DNA of 64,000 nt from Centroberyx gerrardi (taxonomy: Eukaryota > Chordata > Actinopteri > Beryciformes > Berycidae). Both the position numbers and the translations under genes were made by a program. A model generated the notes under the pieces. That model saw nothing but the letters and a program-made list of their open reading frames with translations, was not told where the DNA came from and did no database searches. Positions 14,312-27,189 of the stretch are shown here, piece after piece. The DNA lies in contig NC_136016.1 of NCBI RefSeq assembly GCF_048128805.1, positions 13,632,676-13,696,675 on the forward strand, written 5' to 3'. Within the stretch, counting starts at the first letter, position 1, and each line of letters opens with the position of its first letter.

Positions 14312-14880
14312 TGTAGTGTGGTGTGGTGTGTATGTCTGTTTCTGTGTGGATGTTTTCATTCCAGATAGTGATTTGAATGTAGCCTAACAACAAACCAAAA
14401 CGAACATTAACTATTTCTAACTCCTCCTTAGAAGTGATTTTCAAAGTGACTTTTCCCTTCAAACCATCCCTAAAATTCTACTTCTCTTCTCAAACAATGC
14501 GGAATAAAAACAACAATAACAACAATAAAAATAAAATTGAAACACAAAACCCTAAAAAAGACAAAACCCTAATTTCCTCCTTTGTGAAGGATGGACTGGG
14601 TATTGGCCCACTACAATACACTGTTATGAGTAGGATCTCTTTGTGTGTGGCTTTGTGTGTGTGAGAAAAAAAAAAAAACTTTCCCATCATACCTTGACAG
14701 CTCACCAGAATCCTGGAGGCTGGCGGCTAAACCCAATGCCATTCTGAAAAACAACGAGAGGCCCCAAAATCAAAGTCCCCCTTCAGCTCAATCACTCTGG
14801 CTGCCTCTCCCAAACACTAATAATCACTTTCCTCCCTTCCTTTTTTCTCCCTTGTGTGAAACATCGCGTTGCCTTTGATT
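9429..14880. other. Intergenic, no gene seen
   Basis: Unique-looking sequence. An octamer ATGCAAAT lies at 11577-11584 within CATGAATATGCAAATTAA. (CTTA)4 lies at about 12814-12829. No coding frames are recognised. Confidence 0.6.
14246..14334. repeat. (TGTGC)4 followed by (TG)n microsatellite
   Basis: Compound repeat: pentamer TGTGC four times (14246-14265), TG run (14267-14310), then GTGTGGTGTG variants. Confidence 0.9.
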
Positions 14881-15060
14881 GGGCTGTTTAAATGATTAGC
14901 ACACCACCTCGGCAGAGACGGCTGGCAGTGGCGCCGGGGAGAAGGGGAGCGCGAGCCTCCCGCTGAGCGCGCCGAGACGCGCCGAGGAGAGATGAGGCTC
15001 GGGCCCCCTGTCACATCACAAGAAGATGGCGTCCAATAAACACTCACAATGGCCACATCT
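14880..15060. promoter_or_regulatory. CpG-dense block with YY1-like motif
   Basis: GC- and CpG-rich sequence in an AT-rich surround, including AAGATGGCGTCC (15023-15034), close to the YY1 consensus. Could be a promoter or enhancer. No exon was identified. Confidence 0.3.
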
Positions 15061-18000
15061 CTCCCTCACACACTTTCTCTCGTTTACCTACATGCTTTCA
15101 CTTAGTATTTGTTCCCTAGAGGGTTGTTTTTTTTTATAAAAGGGAGGAGGGAGGGGGTTATTCTGATTTAGAAGATGTCACCTTTATGGGGGTTTTGTTT
15201 TGTCATGTGCCCAGCAGCATGACTCAAATCTGGGTGCAGGTTCGGTAATTTGTTCCCAAAACGAGAACGGAATAAGATTTAATGTTTGTCCACAGAAAAA
15301 TAGAGCCCAGAAAGAGACAGGTAGGCTGTGCGTATCCCACTGTCCCCTTCAGTTTGGATCAGGAGTTTCTGGGTTTTATGTGGAGAGCGCAGAGTTGCCA
15401 AGGAGACGTAGGCCCTTCCTGTACGCAGACTGACACTGAAGACAGTAGACCAAAGTACAGCAGGAAGACATTTTTCAAGGGGTGGATTCTACACAGAAGC
15501 CTTGTGTGAAACACTAACACACTGGGTGACAATACCTTCATACTGTAAGCATTCTGTGGAGACAAAATGCAGCCTTGATCCTTAAGCTACTTCAGAAAGA
15601 ACGGCACAAAGCGAGGGGGGTGAATTGCGGTGACCGTTGCTTTTCAGTAGCCCCAGTTCCTCCGGGCAGACCGGAAAAATACAAGTGGGCAGACAACTGG
15701 AACAAGCAAAATATGAAGCCAATGCAAGAGCCAGAATTTTTTTTTTTTTTTCCCACTTTGAGGACTCAACTTTGGTCTCAATGCCCAGACTCATAAATGA
15801 ATAGCGAGGAGAGAGAGACTTTGATGTGACAATCATTCCCAAGTTAATTTGTCTTCAGTCACAAGTGCTCAGGGCATCCAGTGTGCAATCAGTAGAAAGA
15901 CAAAGAAACACTAGAGAAAAAAATGTTTTCAGTATAATGTTCTTCCTTTGATTGGCTGATTGGTGCCCACCTAAAGGCTAGACAGTCAGATCGTGTAGGC
16001 TAAGTTAAGATCCATAAAGACAATGCCTGATATTATGCAATATCTCCACATTGTTCAATCAAATCCTTTACTTTGCTCTTACTCCTGCATACACAGACAC
16101 AAGGCTGTTCAGATAAAATGAATGTAGAAAAGATAAATGACTCATAATTGACTGCTTTTCGTCAGATAATCACTGCAAGTTGACAAAAAAGTAATATTTG
16201 AGAGGCTGACAGCAATTTCTGTCTTTTTATGGTACTATTTCTAGTTGAGAAAAAAATATATGAATGAGATTAGCATATCATTTAGGCTACATCTAAAGAA
16301 ATTAAATTACAAAATAGAAAAAAATGTAGAATAGCAAACATGACTATTACACAATGTGCAATAGATAGGCTTATGTAATGTCTTACATTCATCAGTGTAA
16401 GAAAATCATTATTGTGTAGCAAGTAAAAGAATTATCAAAGTCAATAGCCACAAATACCAGGCAGTTTTATTTAACATGACCACTGACAGATGAAAACAGT
16501 TTGTTCTAGTAAAAGCTGTTATATTGCTGTTGATATTTCGTTTTCAGCAACATCATATATCCATAAACAGCCTTTTTCCTTGTGAACCTTTGCAGGCCAC
16601 AGTTTGTGTGCCCACATTAGCCTATATGTATGTTTTTAATCATTTAGGTTACTCACCTTAATGGGTTGGGAGAGAAGGCATCAATAACAGATAAATTACC
16701 ATAAATGCACTGAATCATATATGGCTAAATGCATTTGAATGTGATCAAATTCTGCCTTGTGTTATCTCTTGTCCCCAACACATTTTGTTTTCACTCCAGT
16801 GCATTTTAGTTCATTATTACAATTCACCAACAACTATCATTTTCACAAAAGGCCCTTTTAAGACGAAAATATAACCTTAGTGCTTGCATGTAATTGCATG
16901 TGAGCAATTCTGCTTGCACTGCACCCATGTGATCTTGAAGCTTATCTGCATATTTGACTGCATGTTTAGAAGTTTAACAATGAATTTCCAGGGCTGTTGG
17001 CGTAGTTTTTTGTAGTTGCCTTGCACACGGGCAAAAAGCCTCCCCTCGCCATCTCTGGTGATCGGAGCCGAGCCGTTTCAAAGAGCCACGGGTTCCTTGT
17101 GCTCTTCTGCCACCCGGTGGCCACTGGGGAGAACAGAGGAAATTCTCCAAAGAGGCTTTGCCTGGAGAGGTTGATCAGTCCTCATCCTGCATCAAAATAC
17201 CATGATTGCATCTTAGGAGAGTCTTTGCCATCAGCCTGGAAGGCAAAAAATAAACCTCTCTCAACTCTCTCTTCCTCACATCCCTCTGCTTTCCCTTTTC
17301 TTTATGTCTTTGTCAGTGGCGTGACAGCTGATACCTCTTTAATGACTAAGACAATTAACTTTCTTGCGGGTGCAAAATGAGAAATAAGGGGGCTGGGCAG
17401 GGAGTGGGGGGTGGGGTGGGACTCTTAAAGAAAGAAAGGAAGCTATGTCTGTTTACCCACGTCATCATTAAAGTGACGGCCAACACTAGCCCAACGGGCT
17501 CATCTGCATAATTGAATAGAGTTAAGAGTTGCACCAAAGCCCGTGGTTTCTGGCTGTGTGTGGACTCTGGAGACTCAGTTTCTTCCTCTCGGTACAAACG
17601 TCATCATTAGACCCCCTTAGCCCAGCGCATAACAAAGAGTTAGCTCATTACTGACAAAAATATCTTTGCTAATGTCCCTCGCTTTCCCCGATGCGCTTCT
17701 AATCTCGCTTGGCACAAATGACTTCAATTTCATGATGATAACACAGAAAAAAAAAAAACACGCGCACAGAGAAACTGGAAGAGAAAAAGAAAAGGGAAAC
17801 AGCTCCGGCGACATGGCCACACTGTGTACAGAGATAGGCATGCCAAAATACAGAGAGAATGAAAAGAAATGAAAGGGCTTTCTTCCTGGCAATATTCCTG
17901 CCAACATCTGTCGCAGGCAATGCTCGGTGTGTGAAGGTGTGTCTGTGTGCTATACACTATGTGCCATCCATGTGTGTGTTTGTGTACTTGCTCTTGTATG

Positions 18001-20379
18001 TGAAGGAATACATATTCATGTTGTGTGAGAGCGTCTATGTCTGTGTGTTTGAGCATACAAATCCAGTGTGTGTGTGTGTGATTCCACTTGTATGTGTGTG
18101 AGAGTATGCATTCACATGCACAAGCACTTAAGTTTTCATATGTATATCCAAAGCCTCCTCATTTCCTGCACATTTTGTGTGTGTGCGTGCGTGTGTGTGT
18201 GTGCATGTGTGCGTGTGCATGTGCGCGTGTGTGTGTGTGTGTGTGAGAGAGCGGTTTTGTGCATGTGTGTGAGGCCAACCCATGTGTTTTTATGTGTACA
18301 TCCAAAGCTTCCTCATTTACCCCATGTTTGTAGGTGTGTGCGCGCTGTGTGTACGCATGTGTGCAAGCACACGTGTGCATGTGTGTGTGTACTCCAGCAT
18401 GCCATTAAGATGAGCAATGACAGCTGTAGCCTCTTCACCCTGCAGCCCTCCTTTCTGCCTCTAGAAATGTGCCTCCTGCTTGTCATAGAGCAGCTTGGCC
18501 TCTCACCACTACCATATATCATACCGCTGAATAGAAGTGGAAAGAGTACAGAAATATTTTACTCAAGTGCAATTACCGCAAACTTCAGTGAGACTCCCTT
18601 TTTAATCATGTCGCAAAGCTAGTATCAGTTACAGGAGGTGAAGTCCAGAATAACTGAGTTTCCCTGTAATTGACAAACCCTTTATAGTCCCAGTATTCTT
18701 ATTACTGAAAATAAAGCCTGAATGAAACGAGGAGAAAATGCTTTCAGAATTACTCAAGGTGAAGTTAAGGTACTCAGAAAAAAGGTTGTGTTGCATTCAA
18801 AATATCTGCTCAAGCACAGTAACAAGAGAAGCTGCGACTATAATTTCTGCCTCTGCTCTTGAGTGTGTCTTACAGACAACGGGCAAGACAGGGGAAATAG
18901 AGTTTGTGTGCGTTAGAGTCGGTGCCTCTGTTGTCGGGCTGATGCTCCCTACAAGGGATGAACCCCTTAAGGAAAGCTAAAGCCACCTGCTGGATGAGGA
19001 GAGAGAGGAACACCTCGCCTCCCTTCTTTTCTGGAAAACGTTCTTGAACAAGTCAAGTACAGGGCAAGCAAGAAACTGACAGTAACCTGGAGAGAGAACA
19101 TAAGAAGAAACATATGAGAGAGAGAGAGAGAGAGAGGCAGAGAGAGAGAGAGAAAAAAAGTTATAAGATGGAATAAATTCAAACTTGGAGAATATTCCTC
19201 TCTGGTCTGTTTAATTTTAGGGGAAAATGAGCTTGACTTATCACACTTCCCCGAGCTCTGTTACAATCACAGTGCTCTCTGTAGAGAAACATAAGGTCAA
19301 TTAAAAGACGTGAGACCACTCGAGACATCCGCAAAAGCCATTAACCGGAAATGAAAAATAAATAGTAAAAATTCCTTCGAGCAACGAGAAGTTGGAAAAT
19401 GACAATTACAGCAAGGACGAGGGGATAACATCGTAAATTTGAGGGCAGTAAATTTCAAGCCTTACAAAGTGTGTTTTCCATATTCTATCAAAAACTCAAG
19501 TGGTAAAAAGTCTGCCTTGAAAAGTATTATAGCAGAGGTCTGCGAGAGTGATAATATAATTCACCCAAAGGCGTAGGCCCTGGACTGGATGTGGTGTATT
19601 GGTGATATATTACTGATCACATCAAATACTGCATGTCACATGGCACACGCAACATGTCAGGTGGCCGAACTGTTCACGGTCTCTCAAAAGGTTCTCAAGA
19701 TTCTCCTCTGATATGTTATAATAAAGTATTTTATAATAGTGTCCCCCTACAATTCAGTCACAAGCGATGATCCCCCACAGTTAGAAATATAACCAAGAGT
19801 GGTCATTAATTCTTATTGACCACCAATAAATAATAAATTATAGGGCCGATGTCTAGAATCAGCTCTTATACAACAGTATCAATGTTCAAATAAGGGCGAT
19901 TTTTGAGCTGCAAACTGGCTCTGGAGCTGAGATGGTGACCAGAACAAGAACCAAAATGATCCCCTCCCTCACAACCAATGTGATAGCCAACGCACTCACT
20001 CAGGCCTAAACTGTTATATATCAGCATCCCTCTTTTATTAGTAATGACTTCTCACAGCCGAACCCTGTCCAAATCCATCAGGAGACACACAGCGACATCA
20101 GTTCATCACCAGAACCTCAAAAACCCCAAACCCAACCCTCTCTGTCTCTCAAAGCATCCTTTCCCTCTCTGGACACCCAAACCGAACCTCGGCGTTCTGA
20201 CCCGAGAGCCACGCCACCATCAGCCGACCGAGAGCCCCTGCAATTCTCCTCTCAACCATCTGTAGAAGACAATTGAGATCCAGCTCCCCCTCTAAAAGTC
20301 CATCTAAAAGGAGGAGCAGACCTGGTGATGCTCCGGTCTCCTCTCTCCACACATCTCCCCTGTTCGAGAAAGCCTCGGT
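15061..20379. other. Intergenic, no gene seen
   Basis: AT-rich between 15,900 and 17,000, with the TG-rich minisatellite at 17,930-18,400. No recognisable coding frame. Confidence 0.6.
17930..18400. repeat. Degenerate TG-rich minisatellite region
   Basis: TG-rich sequence with an embedded duplication: CCAAAGCCTCCTCATTT (18148-18164) recurs as CCAAAGCTTCCTCATTT (18302-18318), 154 bp apart, each followed by a TG/GTGC run. Confidence 0.75.
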
Positions 20380-20640
20380 GCTTCTGCTGGGCTGATTGGC
20401 CCGGCTCAGTGCGGAGGACCAGATAGGATCTTTCTATTTGCCCGGCGGCGGGGCTGCCTCTCTATCAGCGCTACCTCTGGAGGGGGTTTATCTGGCCTGC
20501 TGATAACAATGTTTTCCCCTGCCTCCCTCCCCTCCCCGGCGGTTTGTTCCACTAGTAAATGGGAGTCGAGGCTGGGGCTGAGCAGCCGCAGCAGTCAGCT
20601 GGTCCTACGCTACTCCTTGTAAACAAGATTGGCTCCGTTT
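20380..20640. promoter_or_regulatory. Candidate enhancer with a cluster of GATA motifs
   Basis: Four GATA cores within 90 bp: AGATAGG (20421), CTATCA (20462), TTATCT (20488) and TGATAA (20501), the last overlapping a SOX-like AACAATG (20505-20511). GC-rich, low-repeat context. Confidence 0.35.
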
Positions 20641-20658
20641 GCTTTTACGGCCCCGCAG

Positions 20659-20659
20659 T

Positions 20660-20709
<50 letters not shown>

Positions 20710-20722
20710 GGGGAGAGAGAGT
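20659..20722. repeat. (GT)n(GA)n compound microsatellite
   Basis: GT run 20659-20691 passing directly into GA. Confidence 0.95.
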
Positions 20723-22734
20723 ATGAAAGAGACAGTGAGAAAATGGAAAAAGAAAAAAATGTAGAGAAAAGGATGCATACGAATGTTTGTTAAACTTGTA
20801 TCACACAGAAAAAGAACAAACCTATTCACAGTCATCATTTCCTCTATCACCAAACAGATTATGTGGGATAAGCAGCTAGGCCTGTGAACATATTTATATT
20901 GCATTTAACATTATTCTGTTACAGTCCCGTGCAGTGCAGTCTAAAGACCTCCTCTGTTTTTACTGCGCCGCTGCCAATACATCTGCCGCTGGAGAACGGC
21001 CAGCTTGACAAATATGTGGCAAACAATATGCACCGGAGTCTATGGAAGCAGCACTAAATAGTGTCTCTGTCAGAGAAAACCTTGGCCAACGCTGGGGGTA
21101 GTACTCCGCAAAGTACACCCAAGCAAAAGTTGTAGATCACTGTCGGAGCTTGGCTGGGGTAAACCTTCAACATGCTTTTTCATTCATGCCGTGGTGGGAA
21201 AAGCCTTGCGCTCTCTCCATGGCTGAAACATCTGTAAGCTGTTGCGGAGAGAGCGCCCAGAGGAAAACATTTACCTAACAGAATACTAATTCTTTCAGGC
21301 CCTTGTGTCAGCACTTCGTAAATAAGCTTGCACATATGGTATTGTTTTCTCAAGGTGGGTCTGGGAGAGACATCCTGGCTGTGGTGATCTGCCATATCCA
21401 CGCATGGTTTTTTTTTTAGTGTCACCACGAACCTTGCTTGAGCTCTTTATGCTTCCAACCAGTGACTCCGCTCCAAATCCTCTGTCCCAACCCCTTTGTT
21501 TGTCAGACTCTCTCCTGTCCTTCTATCAGTGCCAACACCAGCCTTTTCTATCTTGTGTCTTTCTATTGCTCCATCTCTCCACCTATCTCCCCTCATTCCC
21601 CCTGCTATTTCTCTTGCCAAGACTTGAACTGGTGTCCACTTTTGATTTAAAACAAATAGTAAAAAAACTGTAACAAAATATCAGGAAACATACGAAACAG
21701 CATGACCTGCATTAGTTCATGAAATACTGCTTTTCTGTTGCCTTGATGCAGTGCCACCAGTTCTCTTTTCTGACACCCTTCTGAAACTGAAAAAAAGTGC
21801 GTACCAGAATAAATATGTTTGGCTCTCATAAAAAAGCCATTGGTATAAAAAGCGGTGCGACATTTTACAAACATATGGGGTGCTGAAGAAGTCTTCACAG
21901 GCTACAAGAACACCATCCAGCTAATGGCCTACCATCTCCATCTCCCTCTTAACACAGTTAAAACTGTGCTTTTATGTTCCTGCAATGAGTATGTGCATCC
22001 CTCTTTGGGATGACTGTCCTAGATTTAAAGGCTTGTCAGACACCACTAGCCCTTTATTTTTCCATAAACCCGTGTTTTTTTAATCTTTCGCATTTTTCAC
22101 TGGGGAATTCTTGCGGCAGGAATGGTGTTGCAATGGATTATACGAAAAATGTCCACAACTGGGAGTTGGAATGGAAGGCTCCTTCATCTTTGCCTTGCAG
22201 CATCTTTTGTTGTGATGCCTCTGTGTTGCTGCACTGGAGTGCAAAAGTATTGCAATACACAGGAATTAAATAGGATTACAGGTTTAATTGCAGGCAATGG
22301 AAGTAATATTCTTTTTAGTAAAGTCATACAATTGACGCCATACTGTAGAAGTTATAATGACCTCTCAATGAATATAATATTAGTTGACTCTAGCTGGCAT
22401 CTGCAGGCATTTACAGCTAAACAATGCTCCTTGGTAAGAATGCCACACCGCAACAGGAGCTCAACAAGGTCATGGGTTTGTCTGAGACGGGAAATGGAGA
22501 TATTCAGCACTGACAAGTCATTCTGTGATTGTGTCAGCCCCCAGGATGCATAATTCAGTGGTTTTAAACTGGACCCGTCTGGTGAAGGGAGTGGCGCCTC
22601 TATTGTTTCTTTAGTACATCTGTCTCCTCGTCACTCCTGCAGGCTGACATCTCTCTCAGCACCGTGGCACGGTGGAGGAGAGAGCACTTCCATGGCGCAG
22701 GTAAACCCGCCAACAGATAGAAGGCCCCCCTCAT
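20723..22734. other. Intergenic, no gene seen
   Basis: Unique sequence. A 143-codon frame at 22122-22553 has no recognisable domain, signal or intron structure. Confidence 0.6.
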
Positions 22735-23240
22735 GAATAAATGATTGTGACACGCAGCAATAATTTGCATCCGTGTAAAAGTGACGCATCAGCGCTTTTG
22801 TCTGCCGAGAAGTCTAGAGGTGTGTTTTTATTTTATTATTTAATGAAAAATGGCTTTCATTAACAGTGGCAAACCAAAAGGTGTTGACAGCGATGCACCG
22901 ACTTGTCAAGCCGATCACAGCCTGTTTTTCAAGCCGATCACAGCCTCTGCCTTTTTTTTCTCTAATTAGGCATACGCTGCGAGCATCATAACAAACGCTG
23001 AAACAGGTTTGTCCTTGCCTAATCCGGGGAACTAATTTTTGAGGTTATTATGCAAATCGATACTGTTTACAAACATGAAAGCCGGCGTCCCATTTTTGAT
23101 CTGCCACATCGGTTTTCGATAGCTTAAAGCCCGGCTCGGCAGGTGTCATGTCAATAACAACCAGCCATCGATCCGTGCCAGTCTGAGGGGGATTGGGACA
23201 GCAGGGCCTTGCTGTGTAGAGGGGATTTTCAATGGCTGAA
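22735..23240. promoter_or_regulatory. Candidate conserved non-coding element with two octamer motifs
   Basis: ATTTGCAT (22763-22770) and ATGCAAAT (23050-23057) are perfect POU octamers in opposite orientation, flanking the 18-bp duplication. Low-repeat, mixed-composition sequence. Confidence 0.35.
22906..22946. repeat. 18-bp direct duplication
   Basis: TCAAGCCGATCACAGCCT occurs at 22906-22923 and again at 22929-22946, 23 bp apart and identical. Confidence 0.95.
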
Positions 23241-23930
23241 GGCTGAGGCACAGCCACATGCTTACATCATTAAATCTTTTGTGCATGGACACAACCATAG
23301 GTGACACTCAGGCTATAATGTCATGTTTGAACAGGACAGATGTTTATGGCTGTGGTTGCACTTGTTATTTCAGTGTGATTTTTGAGATCTGAACATAAAT
23401 ATCAGATTTTCTGATCACGTCTCTGTGCCTCCACACTCACTTGCTCATATGCACATCATGGCTGGATTGAGTCTAGACTCTAGTTTTGAAGATTTGAAGG
23501 AGACGTGAACAACAGTAAGTGCCGCTTACTGAGTCCTGCCATGATCAGATAATAAAAAGACGACAAGCTTTTTTAGCTGCTCGGGGGCAGAAAATATACA
23601 CATGCTCACTCGCCCAGTCTCACCGCCATCTAGCGTCTCGTTGGGGCTAATCCTGTGAGTACGTCTTCACTCTCATCCTCCAGATGCACCCACAGACTCT
23701 GTCAGCTGTGACGAACACCCACAGCTCAGCTCTTACTGAGGTGCTCCAGCCTGAGCATCTAATAATGTCCCTGTTCCAGAAGTTCTGTAACTGAATTGAA
23801 AATTAGGGTGGATTTCAGAGGGTGGATTGAGGAAATAAAATACTATTTTAGTTACTACTACTACTTGTTCTTCATATATTTCTAAGCTGCAGTGCAAATG
23901 CTTGTTTTTAAACTGCAGTGCAAACACTGC

Positions 23931-24042
23931 CTTAATCTAACTATATTTAACTATAATATAATTATAATTAAAAAACTTAATCTAACTATATTTAATCTAA
24001 CTATAATCTAACTATAATTAAAGCCTTAATCTAACCATATTT
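23931..24042. repeat. Imperfect AT-rich tandem repeat (TTAATCTAACTATA-like)
   Basis: At least four variants of CTTAATCTAACTATA in about 110 bp. CTGCAGTGCAAA is also repeated just upstream (23887 and 23913). Confidence 0.7.
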
Positions 24043-26744
24043 TACGAAAGCTACAGCACAGTTACTATGGGTGTTTGAGAGAGATACAATTGAAGCCAAG
24101 GTCAAGTTACACTGTAGCGGCTCCTCCCTCCACCATTATCAGCTAAGGTTAGCTAACGTTTTCCCTGACGCTAGCTTTTTGAACAGATAAGCCAAACCTA
24201 CCACAACATTTTTACAATGTATTGCATTATTCAAAAAAATAAAAATAATTGAGTCTACGCATTTTCATAGAAGCAGATGCTTATTTAGGCTAAGGCTTGC
24301 TAGAAGATCTGGCATCTGGGAAAAATCTAAATCTAAATTGAATTAAGAGTACGGCAGTCCAAATGTATAACTCCATTTGTTTTAACAGTTGAGGGATTCA
24401 ATGGAGGTTCTGAAGGTTTCGGAGGGTCGTGGAGTTTAGATTTTATTTTCGGACCTGGACATACCACAGGAAAATGATTGTATACGAGCAGCCAGTTTTT
24501 GACATATGCTTTACACTGAACACTAGGTTTTCCCAGAGAGAGAGAGAAGTGATGAACAGACTGATAGTAACAAATTATGCACAATAAGATATTGCATTTA
24601 TGAAATTACATATAGTTCTTGATTCTGAGGCTTGTTGGGACAGCAGAGAAGACCTTGCTGCCCCTAGCGTTTCACCACTGGCATTTTATTCCTTCAACAA
24701 TATAATTCTTGTCCTTTTCATGCGTGTTTTATCAATTGTATATCACAATATTATTTAGGTTAGGCTCGTAAAATCTCATCAAGATATATGCTCAAGCTGG
24801 GCTTGGCCTGGAACTATTTAGGCCACGTTAGGCCTGACTTCAGTTTTTGCTTCTGTGCCAAGGCATTTGATTTAGAATTTTCCAAACTAAGGCGAGAGCA
24901 TGATTTCAGAAAATTTTACCCTTTGCTCTACAACTACACATTCAAGTTCAACTGACTTTCTACTACTATGATTTCAGTCAGACTGTTCATTAATCGACCA
25001 AAACAATGCTTCTTTGCTAAGGAATTTAACTTTAGCTCTCAAACACGAGACAAGAACACAATTTCAGATTTATGTTTTTTTTTTTACATTTTCTCTACAA
25101 CTACTCGGTCAAGTTCAGTCTCTGGTTTTCTCCTACGATTTCAGTCGAGCTGTTCGTTAATCAAGCTATTTATTCATACATTTATTTGAAGCTTCGCTCA
25201 ATAGCATCTGACCCCTTGCCCCACCATCCGTCTCTCCCTTCTGAGACAGAACACAAGCGGTCCCCCAAGAGCGAAGGAATGCGGGTCAGAAGCAGAGTTT
25301 ACCGAGGGAGGGCAACTGCGGGAACGCCAAGGGAGGGGGCGGGGGCAATTTTCCCAACGCGGGAGTGCTAAGCGGGCAATCATAATGCAATAGCGCTCTA
25401 GTTGCCGGGGTCATGTATGCTTATGAATGTTAAGGAGGACTGTTATAAAGGCCTCCGAAATTACCCCAGATATCAAACACTGACCTTGTAGTGAGACCGG
25501 ATCACGCTATGATGATTAGAATTATAATGTGTAGAGTGTGGTTTGATATTTTGTTGTGCCGAGTTCCACATCGGGAAACCAGTGTAACTTGCCCTTTACT
25601 CTTCTTCTGGTTAGAGAAAACATTAAAAATCATTAAATGATGAAATACATTGCGCCTAGTTTACCATGTGCATTATAGACATATATATATATATAGGTTT
25701 GACACAACATGCGGTATCAAATTAAATCAACTATTTGTGGTAGTAATTTGAAATATACCCACCTGATATCAAACACACTTAAGCCCAGATATTCACAGTC
25801 AACATGGCTGTTTACCAGAAGTGATTTAATCATCTAGTACCATTTGACAAGAAGAATAAATACTATACTAAGGTTACCAATTACGCTCCAACCGTCTTTC
25901 AAGTCTACTCCATGGATGAAAATCTGTAGAATCCAATGTTCCACTTTAAATTAAAATACAAAAGAGGTATTGTAGATCTATTTATAATGTTCTGCATCAG
26001 CTAGTTTTCCTTTTTTTTCTCCTCACAATAACCCATCCTTCAAATGCTGCGAAACTGGGGCTTGGAAGTTTAGAATACACAAGACTTTGCCACCAATGAA
26101 AACTTTCAGTTAACTCGACGAAGCACGCATCCAAGGAGTTCAGCTCTTATCAGAGAGCAGGATAATTGTTGAAACAGGTGTAACTGTCGAAGTGTCAGCG
26201 TGCCTCTCTCTGTGTTCTGGTCCCCGAACCAACCTCCGCCTATGACTCCATCTCATAAGTCTTTCAGACAACCTTGGTGTGATTTCTTGACAAAAGAACA
26301 CCCGCTCTCAAGGTGCACTCGAGCGCGATGTAAAAAGGGACAAAGACAGAGCCTGGGAGAAGATAGGAGAAGAAATGGATTTCTTCTCTAATTATGCGAG
26401 AAAAAGCGACTTTGTGAAGATAAAGTTGGGTGACACAAGGGCATATTGAGGGACACACTCACTTTAGGAAGATTTTTCAAAGTGGGAGGCACAAATGGAT
26501 GTTTGTGCTATAAGCTATGGCTGCTAATTGGTACAAACTTAATGAATGCAGGGTGCTGTGTGGAGACAGATGCTTTGTGCAATGTGGCAGATTTCAGTGG
26601 CTGCGCATCTCTCTCCATCGCTGGAACATCAAGAAGAGGAGAACATTTGGCAGGTCACAAAATTATGCGCGGAAAAGGGGAAGCCCAAGAAGAAAAAAAA
26701 ATGTAAACAGTTGTTTGTTTATTTTTGTGTTAATTTATGGGTGA

Positions 26745-26808
26745 CTGTGTGTGTGTTCGTGTGCGTGTGTGTGTGTGTGTGCGTGTGTGTGTGTGTGTGT
26801 TTGAGTGT
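26745..26808. repeat. (TG)n microsatellite
   Basis: TG run with a few CG interruptions. Confidence 0.9.
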
Positions 26809-27003
26809 GAGAGTTAGCAGTTCTCAAGCGCTTGTCTATTTGTTTGAGCCATCTCTTTTGTTTTGGCTTTCTTGCCTCGCCAGCTCTGTGGCTCTCAATT
26901 AGCGTGCAGGCCTCAGGGACCTAATTAACCAGTTCAATTAATAAATAATTTTCTTAAAAATCCCATACAAGCCATTCTGACATTTGTCAGCCACTCAGGA
27001 GCT

Positions 27004-27009
27004 GTTGTG

Positions 27010-27070
<61 letters not shown>
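27004..27070. repeat. (TG)n(GA)n compound microsatellite
   Basis: TG run passing into GA, the same structure as at 20659. Confidence 0.95.
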
Positions 27071-27073
<3 letters not shown>

Positions 27074-27138
27074 TGATTAGCTTGTTTGCAAGCTCTGCTT
27101 ATCCCCCAGGTGGCTGATGCAGGGGACAGTGTTCTCTC

Positions 27139-27141
27139 TGT

Positions 27142-27177
<36 letters not shown>

Positions 27178-27189
27178 GTGTGTGTGTGA
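27139..27189. repeat. (TG)n microsatellite
   Basis: TG run 70 bp from the previous one. Confidence 0.9.

Noticed and set aside
22122..22553. 143-codon plus-strand frame
   Set aside because: No recognisable domain and no splice or promoter context. A chance open frame in single-copy DNA is more likely.
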